From JANNUT01 sp046331425 (GTDB lineage Bacteria; Acidobacteriota; Polarisedimenticolia; J045), in assembly GCA_046331425.1 (NCBI GenBank), contig JAXLQU010000009.1, positions 90,644 to 154,643 on the forward strand: 64,000 nucleotides of DNA, in the 5' to 3' direction. Positions 54,358-62,644 of the stretch are shown piece after piece. Position 1 is the first letter of the stretch. Every line of letters starts with the position of its first letter. The translations under genes were made by a program, and so were the position numbers. The notes below the pieces were generated by a model. The model saw nothing but the letters and a program-made list of their open reading frames with translations. It did not search any database and was not told the DNA's origin.

Positions 54358-55347
54358 ATGAAAGTGATGCTGACAGGCGGCGGCGGTTTCCTTGGTGGTC
54401 GTGTGGTCGACGCGCTTCGTGCCGCAGGGCATCAACCGGTGCTCTTGCTGCGACGGCCCGAGGCGGCTACCGATCTGCCCTCCGACACGCAGGTCATCGC
54501 TGGCGACGTCCGCGATCTCGACTCGGTGCGACGTGCCATGCATGGATGCGATGTCGCACTGCACGCCGCGGCGATGGTCAAGCGTTGGGCCAAAGACAAG
54601 CGCGAGTTCGATCGGGTCAATGTCGATGGATTGGCCAACGTCATCGATGCTGCCTCGTCGGTCGGGCTCTCGCGGGTCGTCTATGTCTCCTCGTTCTTTG
54701 CCTTGGGACCGACCGACGGACGAGTCGGGGATGAAGAGCACCGACACGATGGTGCGCCGCGCAATGACTACGAACGGACCAAGTGGCTGGCGGATCGATT
54801 GGCGCGCGACCGAATTGCAGCAGGTGCGCCGGTGATCGTCGCCTATCCGGGCGTGGTATTCGGAGAAGGGCGCGTCACCGACGGCAACATCATGGCGCAG
54901 GCGGCACGCGATCTGATTCGCGGGAAGCTCCCAGGAACGATCGGGCCGGGCGATCGCCCTTGGTGTCTCGCCAACGTCGACGATGTGTCGCGCGGGTTGG
55001 TCACGATGCTCGAGCGTGCGCCGCTCGGCAGTCGCTATCTTTTGGGTGGAGAAAATCTCACGGTGCGCGAGACGCTCGGCATCGTCGCGTCGGTGGCTGG
55101 AGTTTCGGTGCCACGGCGCGTGATCCCGTTCGGTGTCGCTGCGTGGTTGGGCAAGCTGCTGCGCTGGCGGGCCGAGCTGACCGGCGCGGAGCCGATACTC
55201 ACCGATGAGGAGGTCGCCATCTATCGGCACGAATGGGCGTTCACATCGGCCAAGGCGCAGCGTGAGTTGGGTTACACCATCACGCCGGCACGTGAGGCGC
55301 TCACAGCGATGACACGCTGGTTGATGCAGCAGGAGACTCAGGCGTGA
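54358..55347 (+). CDS. NAD-dependent epimerase/reductase (extended SDR)
   Basis: 329 residues from the ATG at 54358, 7 bases after the RfbD-like stop. TGGGGFLGGRVVDAL cofactor loop, VVYVSSFFALGP and NDYERTKWLADRL with the catalytic Tyr/Lys. It resembles dihydroflavonol-reductase/hopanoid-type SDRs that act on isoprenoid or aromatic alcohol/ketone groups. Its stop overlaps the next gene by 4 bases (GTGA). With that neighbour, a role in processing an isoprenoid intermediate is plausible (inference). Confidence 0.85.
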   Translation: MKVMLTGGGGFLGGRVVDALRAAGHQPVLLLRRPEAATDLPSDTQVIAGDVRDLDSVRRAMHGCDVALHAAAMVKRWAKDKREFDRVNVDGLANVIDAASSVGLSRVVYVSSFFALGPTDGRVGDEEHRHDGAPRNDYERTKWLADRLARDRIAAGAPVIVAYPGVVFGEGRVTDGNIMAQAARDLIRGKLPGTIGPGDRPWCLANVDDVSRGLVTMLERAPLGSRYLLGGENLTVRETLGIVASVAGVSVPRRVIPFGVAAWLGKLLRWRAELTGAEPILTDEEVAIYRHEWAFTSAKAQRELGYTITPAREALTAMTRWLMQQETQA

Positions 55348-56678
55348 ATCGCGAGTGGGCGCGCAAGTCCGTACACATCGCGATGGGTGGCTTCGCGTTC
55401 TTGATTCCATTTCTGACCTGGTGGCAGGCCTCGGCGTTGGCAGCGATTGCGCTCTTGCACAACCTGTTCGTGTTGCCGATGTACGGCGGTCGCAAGATCT
55501 TCCGGGGCGCCGCTGCCGAGCGGGGACACGACATCGGCATCGTGTTGTACCCCGCGAGTGTGCTGGCGCTGACGTTGTTGTTTGCGCGCCATCCACCGAT
55601 CGTCGCAGCCAGCTGGGGGTTGCTTGCCTTCGGCGACGGTATGGCCACGATCGTGGGACTGGCGCTGGGGCGTTACTCACCACGACTACCTTGGAATCGC
55701 GACAAGTCGTGGGCCGGTTGGTTCGGTTTCGTGGTGTTCGGCGGGATCGCTGTGCTGGGTTTGTGGCGCTGGACCTCGGGGCTCCCGTTGGACGGCGAGT
55801 TGATCCTGAAGCTGCTGATCGTCACCGGCGTGGTGGCGGTGCTCGAGTCGTTGCCGCTGGGGGTCGACGACAACATCGTGGTGCCTCTGGCTGGTGGCGG
55901 ACTATTGCTCGCCGCAACATCGCTCGATTTCGGAACGCTCATGGCGGGCGAGCCGCTTTATGCAACGCGGCTGCCCTGGGCCTTCGGTGTGAATCTGCTT
56001 TTGGCCGTGGTCGCATACCGCGCACGTTTGATCGACGGCGCGGGAGCGATTCACGGAACGTTGCTCGGTGTCGCGTTGTGGGTGTTCGGCGGCGGTGTGT
56101 CGTTTCTGATGCTGCTGCTGTTCTTTGTCCTGGCGAATGCAGCAACCAAGCTCGGCTACAAGACCAAGCTGCGAGAGGGGACCGCGCAAGAAAAGGGCGG
56201 CCGCCGCGGCGCGCCGCATGCGTGGGCCAATGCGGGCGCCGGTGCGCTATTCGCACTGCTTCTGGCGGGGAGCCCAACGGCGATGCAGCCCTTGTTTCTG
56301 ATTGCGATCGTAGCGGCGTTCGCCACCGCGACCTCCGACACGCTCGGTTCGGAGATCGGCCAAGCCTACGGACGTCGCACCTTCTTGATCACGAGCTTCA
56401 AGCCGGTGCCACGCGGCACCGACGGCGCCGTCAGCCTGGAAGGAACGCTGGCCGGGATTCTCGGATCCTTGGTCCTGGCGCTGGTGGCCTACGCGATGCA
56501 CTCGGTCGATGCGCTCGGCGTCGCAGTTGTTGTCGTGGCCGCGTTCGTCGGGACGACCGTGGAGAGTTACGTGGGAGCTGTCTTCGAGCGCGCCAAGCAG
56601 ATCAACAACGAAGCGCAGAACCTCTTGAATACGCTGGTTGGCGGGTTGGTTGCGATTGTGCTGATGCGGTGGCTGTAG
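55344..56678 (+). CDS. fused prenol kinase (VTE5-like) and prenyl-phosphate kinase (VTE6/DUF92-like)
   Basis: 444 residues, about 12-13 membrane helices. The N-terminal half (1-195) is a dolichol/phytol-kinase-type cytidylyltransferase-like domain: RKSVHIAMGGFAF, LLAFGDGMATIVGLALGRYS, LPWNRDKSWAGWFGF and ESLPLGVDDNIVVPLAGG. The C-terminal half (215-444) is DUF92: FATATSDTLGSEIGQ, FKPVPRGTDGAVSLEGTLAG and QINNEAQNLLNTLVGG. In plants the separate VTE5 and VTE6 proteins turn phytol into phytyl phosphate and then phytyl diphosphate. One membrane protein here could do both. It starts inside the end of the SDR gene and precedes a UbiA prenyltransferase. Confidence 0.88.
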   Translation: MNREWARKSVHIAMGGFAFLIPFLTWWQASALAAIALLHNLFVLPMYGGRKIFRGAAAERGHDIGIVLYPASVLALTLLFARHPPIVAASWGLLAFGDGMATIVGLALGRYSPRLPWNRDKSWAGWFGFVVFGGIAVLGLWRWTSGLPLDGELILKLLIVTGVVAVLESLPLGVDDNIVVPLAGGGLLLAATSLDFGTLMAGEPLYATRLPWAFGVNLLLAVVAYRARLIDGAGAIHGTLLGVALWVFGGGVSFLMLLLFFVLANAATKLGYKTKLREGTAQEKGGRRGAPHAWANAGAGALFALLLAGSPTAMQPLFLIAIVAAFATATSDTLGSEIGQAYGRRTFLITSFKPVPRGTDGAVSLEGTLAGILGSLVLALVAYAMHSVDALGVAVVVVAAFVGTTVESYVGAVFERAKQINNEAQNLLNTLVGGLVAIVLMRWL

Positions 56679-56710
56679 TGCCGCTGGCCGCAACGAGAAA
56701 GGATCTGAGG

Positions 56711-57742
56711 GTGAGTTTCGGGGACGCGATCAAACGCTACAGCGACTTCACGCGGCCATTCACGCTGTTGCCGCCCACATTCGGGGTGATCTCCGGCGCG
56801 ATCTGCGCTTTTGGATCGGCCTGGAACCCTGACCCTGCGCGGCAATGGACCGCCAGCGTGATCTTCACCGTCATCCTCGGTTCGGTTTGCGCTGCACTGC
56901 TGAACGCGGCGAGCAACGTCATCAATCAGATCTACGACTTGCCGATCGACAGACAGAACAAGCCGCAACGCATGCTACCTTCCGGCAAGATCTCGGTAGC
57001 GAACGCCTGGACCTACACGTGGGTTTTGTACCTGTTGGCCGTGGTGCCGACCTGGCTCGTGGTGATCCACCCGGCCGATCGTTGGCGCGAGCGCTTCTGG
57101 TTGCCGGACGAGACCCAGTGGGCGCCCGGCTCGCTTCTCACATGGCATGCCACCTTCTTCATCTACATCTTGGGAATGATCGCGACCTTCGTCTATTCCG
57201 CCCCGGCGTGGGGGCGAACCAAGAGGCACGCGATTGGCGCCAACGTCACGATAGCGATTCCTCGCGGCATGCTGCTGAAGGTGGCCGGCTGGTGCATGGT
57301 CGGCCCCGTCTTGGTGGCCGAGCCTTGGTACATCGGGCTGGTGTTTGCGCTGTTCTTGGTGGGAGCCGCGTCGACCAAAGACTTCTCGGACATGCCGGGT
57401 GACAAGGCCGGCGGTTGCTACACGTTGCCGATTCGCTATGGAGTGACGCGCGCTGCCTGGATGATGGCGCCGTCGTTTGTGCTCCCGTGGCTCTTGATTC
57501 CGCTGGGTGTGATGTTGCCCGACCCGTTCGCACCGCAGCACTCACTCTTGACAGGAAACCCGATCGCGCTCGTGGTTCTGGGGTTGCTGTTGGCAGTTTG
57601 GGGCTTGTACACCGTCTGGCTGATTCTTCGCGACCCGCAAGCCCTGGCTGAAACCGAGAACCATCCCTCATGGACGCACATGTATCTGATGATGATGTGT
57701 GCGCAAATCGGGTTCGCGCTCGCCTACTTGATTCCGCATTGA
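56711..57742 (+). CDS. UbiA-family prenyltransferase
   Basis: 343 residues from a GTG at 56711 with AAGGA about 8 bases upstream. The frame is open far upstream, but that part overlaps the kinase fusion out of frame. Nine or so helices. The first Asp-rich motif NVINQIYDLPIDRQNKPQR binds prenyl diphosphate through magnesium; the second is in STKDFSDMPGDKAGG. It resembles chlorophyll-synthase/homogentisate- or geranylgeranyl-glyceryl-type transferases. Likely user of the diphosphate made by the preceding fusion. Acceptor unknown. Last gene of the unit. Confidence 0.92.
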   Translation: MSFGDAIKRYSDFTRPFTLLPPTFGVISGAICAFGSAWNPDPARQWTASVIFTVILGSVCAALLNAASNVINQIYDLPIDRQNKPQRMLPSGKISVANAWTYTWVLYLLAVVPTWLVVIHPADRWRERFWLPDETQWAPGSLLTWHATFFIYILGMIATFVYSAPAWGRTKRHAIGANVTIAIPRGMLLKVAGWCMVGPVLVAEPWYIGLVFALFLVGAASTKDFSDMPGDKAGGCYTLPIRYGVTRAAWMMAPSFVLPWLLIPLGVMLPDPFAPQHSLLTGNPIALVVLGLLLAVWGLYTVWLILRDPQALAETENHPSWTHMYLMMMCAQIGFALAYLIPH

Positions 57743-57752
57743 GTTGAAAACG

Positions 57753-57773
57753 CGCGTCGCGACCGCCGACGCG
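57753..57773 (+). terminator. possible hairpin terminator after the prenyltransferase
   Basis: 7-bp inverted repeat CGCGTCG / CGACGCG with a 7-base loop, starting 11 bases after the UbiA stop. No T-run, so weak evidence. Confidence 0.35.
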
Positions 57774-57924
57774 ATCACGGCAACGGGCGACGAGCGGGTT
57801 CGTGAAACGACAAACCAGAGCTATTTCCGGCGCAGGACCCTAGCTTGAGCCTCAACGCGGCCAAACGAGGGGGAGTCAAGGCCCCCTGGTCGCAAGCCGA
57901 TGAGGGCGGCGGAGGGTTGGGCGG

Positions 57925-58179
57925 ATGGCAGTCGTGGTTTCTTTCCCGCGTTGGCGAGTCGAGACCGTCGCAGATGCGCTTGGCGTTGGCGATCCGCGTT
58001 GGCTGATCGATCCGCGCGGGCAGCGTTGGCCGGTGCAGGAGGTGTTGCGTCGTCGAATGATCGCGCCGTGCGACCCCAAGGCGCCGCTGCGCCACGAAAC
58101 GCTCGTCACCCTCGAGCGTGGGCTCTTTCTCTTGCGCAAGAACGAAGGAGACGAGAGTTGGGACGTCGTGCCACTGTAG
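57925..58179 (+). CDS. small hypothetical protein
   Basis: 84 residues from an ATG preceded by GGAGGG. The sequence starts AVVVSFPRWRVETVADAL and includes RGQRWPVQEVLRR and ERGLFLLRKNEGDES. It has balanced composition and no signal peptide or membrane helix. I do not recognise a family. It ends 27 bases before the converging protease stop. It may be real because of its ribosome site and normal composition, or a chance frame. Confidence 0.4.
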   Translation: MAVVVSFPRWRVETVADALGVGDPRWLIDPRGQRWPVQEVLRRRMIAPCDPKAPLRHETLVTLERGLFLLRKNEGDESWDVVPL

Positions 58180-58206
58180 CCACGATGCCTCTTTCAATCA
58201 GTCGCC

Positions 58207-59853
58207 TCAGTTGACGGGTGTTTCGTCTGGAATCTCTTTGGGGCGTTTGAGTTCTTGCGTGGTGACTTTGAACTGTCGCGCCTTGTTGCGTTGGGCTTCC
58301 AGTTTCTCCGCGTCACCGAACGATTCGAGAGCCCGTTGCAACACGGGGTTCTTCATCAAGAACACCCGATCGCGAGCGGTCATCCCACCGGCGGCCAGCG
58401 CCAACTCGGCGTCGAGTTCGAGTTCGATGTCGCTCTTGGCGGCGCGGATTTGGTCCGGCCTTACCTGCGGAACCTCTTTCTGGCAGAAGGCGATGAAGTC
58501 GTTGATCAGCGCCTGCTTGTCGGTCGCGTATCGCTTGCGCGCCTCGTCTTTGAGCGGTGCGACGAAACGAGTCGATGCCGACAAGCGACGAACCTGGATC
58601 AGCGCCTCACCCGCTCGCGGCGTGGCTACCGGGATATCGGGTGTGATGCCGCCACCGCCGAACACCTTGCGCCCAGACTCCGTGGCATAGACCGGTGCAT
58701 CGGCTGCGGCGGTGGGGACCTCGTCGCGCTGTGCGTTTTCCAGGTAGTACTCCTCTTCGCTGTCGTAGGGGCGCTGAATGCAGCGACCCGACGGCGTGTA
58801 GTACTTCTGAGTCGTCAGCGCCAAGCCGGTGTTCTCGCTCAGCGGATAGACCGACTGGACCAGCCCTTTTCCGAACGATGTCTCGCCCAGCACGATGCCG
58901 CGGTCATGATCCTGGATTGCACCGCTGACGATTTCGGAGGCCGAGGCCGACCCGCGATCCACCAACACCGCCACAGGCCAATCGACCCGCGGAACTTCCT
59001 TCATGGCACCGTAGTCCTGCCGCGAACCAGGAACACGCCCCTCGGTGTAGACGACCAACTCGTTGGGTTCGAGGAACCGACTGGCGACGCCGATCGCTTC
59101 TTCCAACAACCCGCCGGGATTCCCCTGCAGATCGAGCACGAGTTTCTTGGCGCCTTGCAGCCGCAACGTCTCGAGCGCGCGGTCCAATTCCGAAGAGGTC
59201 GTCTCGGTGAAGTTGGCGATCTTGATGTATCCGACACCAGGGGCGACCATCAGCACGTTGTTGACAGCCGGAGTGCGCACCGAGTCGCGCGCGATCGTGA
59301 AGACCAACGGCCCGTCGAAGCCGGATCGATCGACCGAGACTTCGACGTTGGAGCCCTGAGCGCCACGCAGGTACTTCACCGCTTCTTGAATCGTCAGGCC
59401 GATGGTGTCGACGTCGACCCCGGCCTTCTCGTCGCGAATGTGAGAAATGATGTCGCCGGCCCGAATCCCCATGCGAGCTGCCGGCGTGTCGGCGATCGGT
59501 GAGACGACGCGCAGCGGCTGGTACCGGCCGCGCTTGCTGATCACGATCCCCAAGCCGAAGAAGCTGCCGCGTTGTTCTTCACGCATCTCTCGATACGCTT
59601 CGTCATCGAGAAAGTTGGTATGTGGATCGAGTGTGTGAAGCATCCCGTGGATGCCTGAGTAGACAATCTTCTTGTCGTCCGAGGCCGGCGCATGCCGCTC
59701 TTGAATCAACGACAAGACCTCGGCGTAGGTGTTGAGCGGTTTTGCGATCCCGCCGGTTGGCGCTTGGGCGGTGCCGGCCCCGAGGTACATCACCGGGACG
59801 AGAGCGGCGAGTGCAAGAACGGCCAGGATTGGGAGGCGACGTAGGCTCGGCAT
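58207..59853 (-). CDS. ctpA: S41 C-terminal processing peptidase
   Basis: 548 residues from the ATG at 59853 (signal/anchor LAVLALAALVPVMYLGAG follows). Order: N-terminal helical region, PDZ domain (about 90-170, GLGIVISKRGRYQPLRVV then GIRAGDIISHI), then the protease core with DLQGNPGGLLEEAI, catalytic Ser in DRGSASASEIVSG and Lys in LGETSFGKGLVQ. C-terminal extension of about 120 residues. Periplasmic, trims or degrades proteins at their C-terminus. Divergent from tatB. Confidence 0.93.
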   Translation of the reverse strand: MPSLRRLPILAVLALAALVPVMYLGAGTAQAPTGGIAKPLNTYAEVLSLIQERHAPASDDKKIVYSGIHGMLHTLDPHTNFLDDEAYREMREEQRGSFFGLGIVISKRGRYQPLRVVSPIADTPAARMGIRAGDIISHIRDEKAGVDVDTIGLTIQEAVKYLRGAQGSNVEVSVDRSGFDGPLVFTIARDSVRTPAVNNVLMVAPGVGYIKIANFTETTSSELDRALETLRLQGAKKLVLDLQGNPGGLLEEAIGVASRFLEPNELVVYTEGRVPGSRQDYGAMKEVPRVDWPVAVLVDRGSASASEIVSGAIQDHDRGIVLGETSFGKGLVQSVYPLSENTGLALTTQKYYTPSGRCIQRPYDSEEEYYLENAQRDEVPTAAADAPVYATESGRKVFGGGGITPDIPVATPRAGEALIQVRRLSASTRFVAPLKDEARKRYATDKQALINDFIAFCQKEVPQVRPDQIRAAKSDIELELDAELALAAGGMTARDRVFLMKNPVLQRALESFGDAEKLEAQRNKARQFKVTTQELKRPKEIPDETPVN

Positions 59854-59963
59854 GCCGGGGAGTATAGGGGCCGCGGTCGAGGCCCGTCCACGCACGGGTT
59901 TGTAACTGTTTGAGCTTCAGCCGGTTGTGGTCCTCTCGCCGCGGCGCGCTAAACTGCGCGGCC

Positions 59964-60347
59964 ATGTTCGACATCGGAGGCGGCGAGTTCCTGTTTTTGA
60001 TCTTGTTGGGGCTACTCGTATTCGGCCCCAAGAAGCTGCCGGAGATCGGCAAGCAGGTGGGCGGGATGGTGGCCCAGCTTCGCCGAGCGATGCGCGAGTT
60101 CCAAACCACGCTCGATCGCGAGGTGGAAATGGACAAGCTCAAGGACGTGGCGCGGGACGTTCAATCGATCGGCCGCGATGCGCGAGGCGCCGTACAACGC
60201 CAATTCGATGCCGCCTTGGCTGAACACTCGCCACCGGAGGTCCCGGGCTCAGCCCCTGCCACCCCTGTCGAGGTCGAAGCGCCTGTCTCCGAGCCAAGCT
60301 CATCCCCCAAGACGCCGGCCGGGCCCGCCACGGGATCCGAGGTCTGA
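59964..60347 (+). CDS. tatB: Sec-independent translocase TatB
   Basis: 127 residues from the ATG at 59964. A single N-terminal helix MFDIGGGEFLFLILLGLLVF with the GPKKLPEIGK hinge, then an amphipathic helix VGGMVAQLRRAMREFQTTL, then a long proline-rich tail (EVPGSAPATPVEVEAPV). Length and the GGGEF start fit TatB rather than TatA. It supplies the receptor part of the Tat system used by the twin-arginine Fe-S protein at 9.9 kb. No TatA gene is in the window. Overlaps tatC (TGATG). Confidence 0.93.
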   Translation: MFDIGGGEFLFLILLGLLVFGPKKLPEIGKQVGGMVAQLRRAMREFQTTLDREVEMDKLKDVARDVQSIGRDARGAVQRQFDAALAEHSPPEVPGSAPATPVEVEAPVSEPSSSPKTPAGPATGSEV

Positions 60348-61147
60348 TGTCGCCGCTAGACCAGCTTTCCCCCGATGAGCTCGCGGCCCAACCAAACGCG
60401 ACCGAGGGTGGGGCCAAGATGGGCTTCTTGGAGCACCTGGAGGAGCTGCGGCGGCGTGTGTTCCGCGCGTTCATCTGGGTCGTTGCCGCGATGATCCCGG
60501 CCTTCGCTTATCAAGATCAGATCCTGCACTTTCTGATCGGTCCGGTGGAGAAAGCGATGGGGACGCTTTCGGTCATCACACCGGCGGAAGCATTTCTCAA
60601 CAAGTTCAAGGCGGCGTTTGCGGCTGCTTTGGTCTTGGCTTTGCCGGCGGTCGTGTACGAGCTCTGGTCGTTTATCTCCCCGGGCTTGATGCCCAAAGAG
60701 AAACGCTGGGTGATGCCGGTGATGTTGGTCGCCTCGATTCTGTTTCTCACGGGCGCTGGATTCGCGTACTGGTTCGTGGTGCCGGGAGCGGCGAAGTTCT
60801 TGGCCGAACAGGGCCAAGAGTTCCAACAACACATTACCGTGACGAGCGCATTCGGTTTCGGCGCGAAGCTGCTGCTGGGTCTTGGCGCCATGTTCGAGAT
60901 GCCGCTCGTGATTTTCGCGCTCACGCGCTTGGGGATCGTGAGCGCTGGGTTCTTGTGGCGCAAGATCGGAATCGCGATCTTCATCATCTTCGCGTTGTCG
61001 GCGGTCCTCACCCCGACGCCCGATATCTTCACCATGACGGTCTTCGCGCTTCCGCTGGTGGGGTTGTATCTGATCAGCATCGGCGTCGCGTGGGCGTTCG
61101 AACCTCGCACCGGCTCGTCCGCCAGCAAATCTCCTCCGAGCAACTGA
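60347..61147 (+). CDS. tatC: Sec-independent translocase TatC
   Basis: 266 residues. Family signature MGFLEHLEELRRRVFRAFIWV near the N-terminus, then six membrane helices including EAFLNKFKAAFAAALVLALP and LLGLGAMFEMPLVIFALTRL. TatC recognises the twin-arginine signal. The start shares a base with the tatB stop. The N-terminus carries about 25 extra residues before the first helix. Confidence 0.96.
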   Translation: MSPLDQLSPDELAAQPNATEGGAKMGFLEHLEELRRRVFRAFIWVVAAMIPAFAYQDQILHFLIGPVEKAMGTLSVITPAEAFLNKFKAAFAAALVLALPAVVYELWSFISPGLMPKEKRWVMPVMLVASILFLTGAGFAYWFVVPGAAKFLAEQGQEFQQHITVTSAFGFGAKLLLGLGAMFEMPLVIFALTRLGIVSAGFLWRKIGIAIFIIFALSAVLTPTPDIFTMTVFALPLVGLYLISIGVAWAFEPRTGSSASKSPPSN

Positions 61148-61151
61148 GTCG

Positions 61152-61925
61152 ATGTCGACACCGACGCCGATCAGCGTGCTGGTCACGACCCTCAATGAAG
61201 AGGAACGGCTCGCGGAGTGTCTGGCCAGTGTGATGTGGGCCGAAGAGCGGCTGGTCGTCGATTCCGGATCGGTTGATCGCACCGCGGAGATCGCTCTGGA
61301 GCATGGGGCGCGCGTGATCGTTCATCCCTACGAGAGCCCAGCCCGGCAGAAGAACTGGGGCCTGACGCAGTGCCGTCACGAGTGGGTCTTGATTCTCGAT
61401 GCGGATGAGGTCGTCAGCCCGGCACTGGCGGAGGAACTGCAAGCGCTGCACTCCATGGGGCCGCGTCACGACGGGCACTGGATTCGTCGAGAGAACGTGT
61501 TCATGGGGAAGGTGATGCGCTACGGCGGTTGGGAATCGGATCGCGTGATCCGGTTCGTCCAACGCGATCGCGCCCGTTACGACGATCGTTTGGTGCATGA
61601 GGAGATCGACCTTCCCGGACCATTGCCGACGCTGCGACACCCGATGCGCCACCACACGTTTCGATCGTTTCAGCAGTATTGGCCCAAGGTCGAACGGTAC
61701 TCGGTGCATGGCGCACTGGATGCTTTCGGTCGAGGAAAGCGCGCCAACGCGTGGACGGTTTTCTCGCATGCGGTCGGGCGCTTCGTGCGGATGTATTTGC
61801 TTCGTCGCGGCTTTTTGGATGGCGGTCATGGCCTGGTGCTGGCGCTGTTCTCGACCTTCACGACATACCTCAAGTACGCGCGGCTGTGGGAGCTTTCTCT
61901 GCGCGAGCGCAAGGGTGAGCGTTGA
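61152..61925 (+). CDS. family 2 glycosyltransferase (WaaE/KdtX-like)
   Basis: 257 residues. ISVLVTTLNEEERLAECLAS, VVDSGSVDRTAEIA, PARQKNWGLTQCRHEWVLILDADEVV (DxD) and a C-terminal SVHGALDAFGRGKR segment typical of LPS-core beta-glucosyltransferases. It likely adds a core sugar next to heptose. The TTG of the next gene overlaps its stop, pairing it with an LPS kinase. Exact linkage not determinable from sequence. Confidence 0.9.
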   Translation: MSTPTPISVLVTTLNEEERLAECLASVMWAEERLVVDSGSVDRTAEIALEHGARVIVHPYESPARQKNWGLTQCRHEWVLILDADEVVSPALAEELQALHSMGPRHDGHWIRRENVFMGKVMRYGGWESDRVIRFVQRDRARYDDRLVHEEIDLPGPLPTLRHPMRHHTFRSFQQYWPKVERYSVHGALDAFGRGKRANAWTVFSHAVGRFVRMYLLRRGFLDGGHGLVLALFSTFTTYLKYARLWELSLRERKGER

Positions 61926-62644
61926 TCGAGGCCCCGCGCGGATTCGTGTCGATACCGCTGTGCGAGGGCGGGCAGTTGCTACTCGATCAATCGCTGAGCG
62001 CCACCACGTTGGCGCACGCGCTGCGCGAGCCTTGGCGACACACTCACCCGCGGCCGATCAGTCTCGGGACGGGGCGGGGCCCGCGCGGTCTCTTGGCGTT
62101 GCCGGATGCTCCCGCCGTGATGGTGAAGCAGTGTCTCCGTGGCGGTTGGCTCGCACCGCTGAACCGACAGCGCTATTTCGGCCTCAGCCGATTCGGACGT
62201 GAACTCGTCGCGTCACGCGCCGCGCGGGAGGCAGGTCTACCGGTCGGCGAAACCGTCGCCGTGACATTCGTTCCGAGCCGACCCGGATGGCGAGTCTGGT
62301 CGGCGAGCCGCTGGATCGCCGATGCGGAAGATCTCGCGCACCTGTGGTTGCAGGCGCCCGACGCGGCGACTCGCGCCGAGCTGTGGGCCGCCGCGCTGAC
62401 ACTGCTGGATGCGATCGCCGCACGAGGACTGGAACACCCCGACCTGAATCTGGGCAACGTGCTGATGCGACGCGACTCGCAGCGCGGTTGGAGCGCCATC
62501 CTGATCGATTTCGATCGCGCTCGCTGGAGTGGAAAGCCCGTCAGTTCCTCGGCGCGTGCCGGCGCCTTGGCTCGTCTCGAGCGCTCACGAGACAAGCTCG
62601 AGCGCCGCGCTGCGCTATCGGTCGGTGGTTCCACTGTCCGGTGA
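61922..62644 (+). CDS. Kdo/heptose-type LPS core kinase
   Basis: 240 residues from a TTG start overlapping the glycosyltransferase stop. Protein-kinase-like core: catalytic loop EHPDLNLGNVLMR and metal Asp in ILIDFDRARWSGKP. This matches KdkA/InaA-like kinases that phosphorylate Kdo or heptose of LPS core. The N-terminal part contains PAVMVKQCLRGGWLAPLNRQRYF, with the lysine that would contact ATP. It overlaps the converging GGDEF gene by 30 bases. Confidence 0.85.
   Translation: MIEAPRGFVSIPLCEGGQLLLDQSLSATTLAHALREPWRHTHPRPISLGTGRGPRGLLALPDAPAVMVKQCLRGGWLAPLNRQRYFGLSRFGRELVASRAAREAGLPVGETVAVTFVPSRPGWRVWSASRWIADAEDLAHLWLQAPDAATRAELWAAALTLLDAIAARGLEHPDLNLGNVLMRRDSQRGWSAILIDFDRARWSGKPVSSSARAGALARLERSRDKLERRAALSVGGSTVR

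Noticed and set aside
55355..56700. Very long open frame on the plus strand in a second frame through the kinase fusion and into the prenyltransferase
   Set aside because: The first 450 codons are arginine-rich and overlap a clear membrane protein in another frame. Only the part from the GTG at 56711 matches a family.
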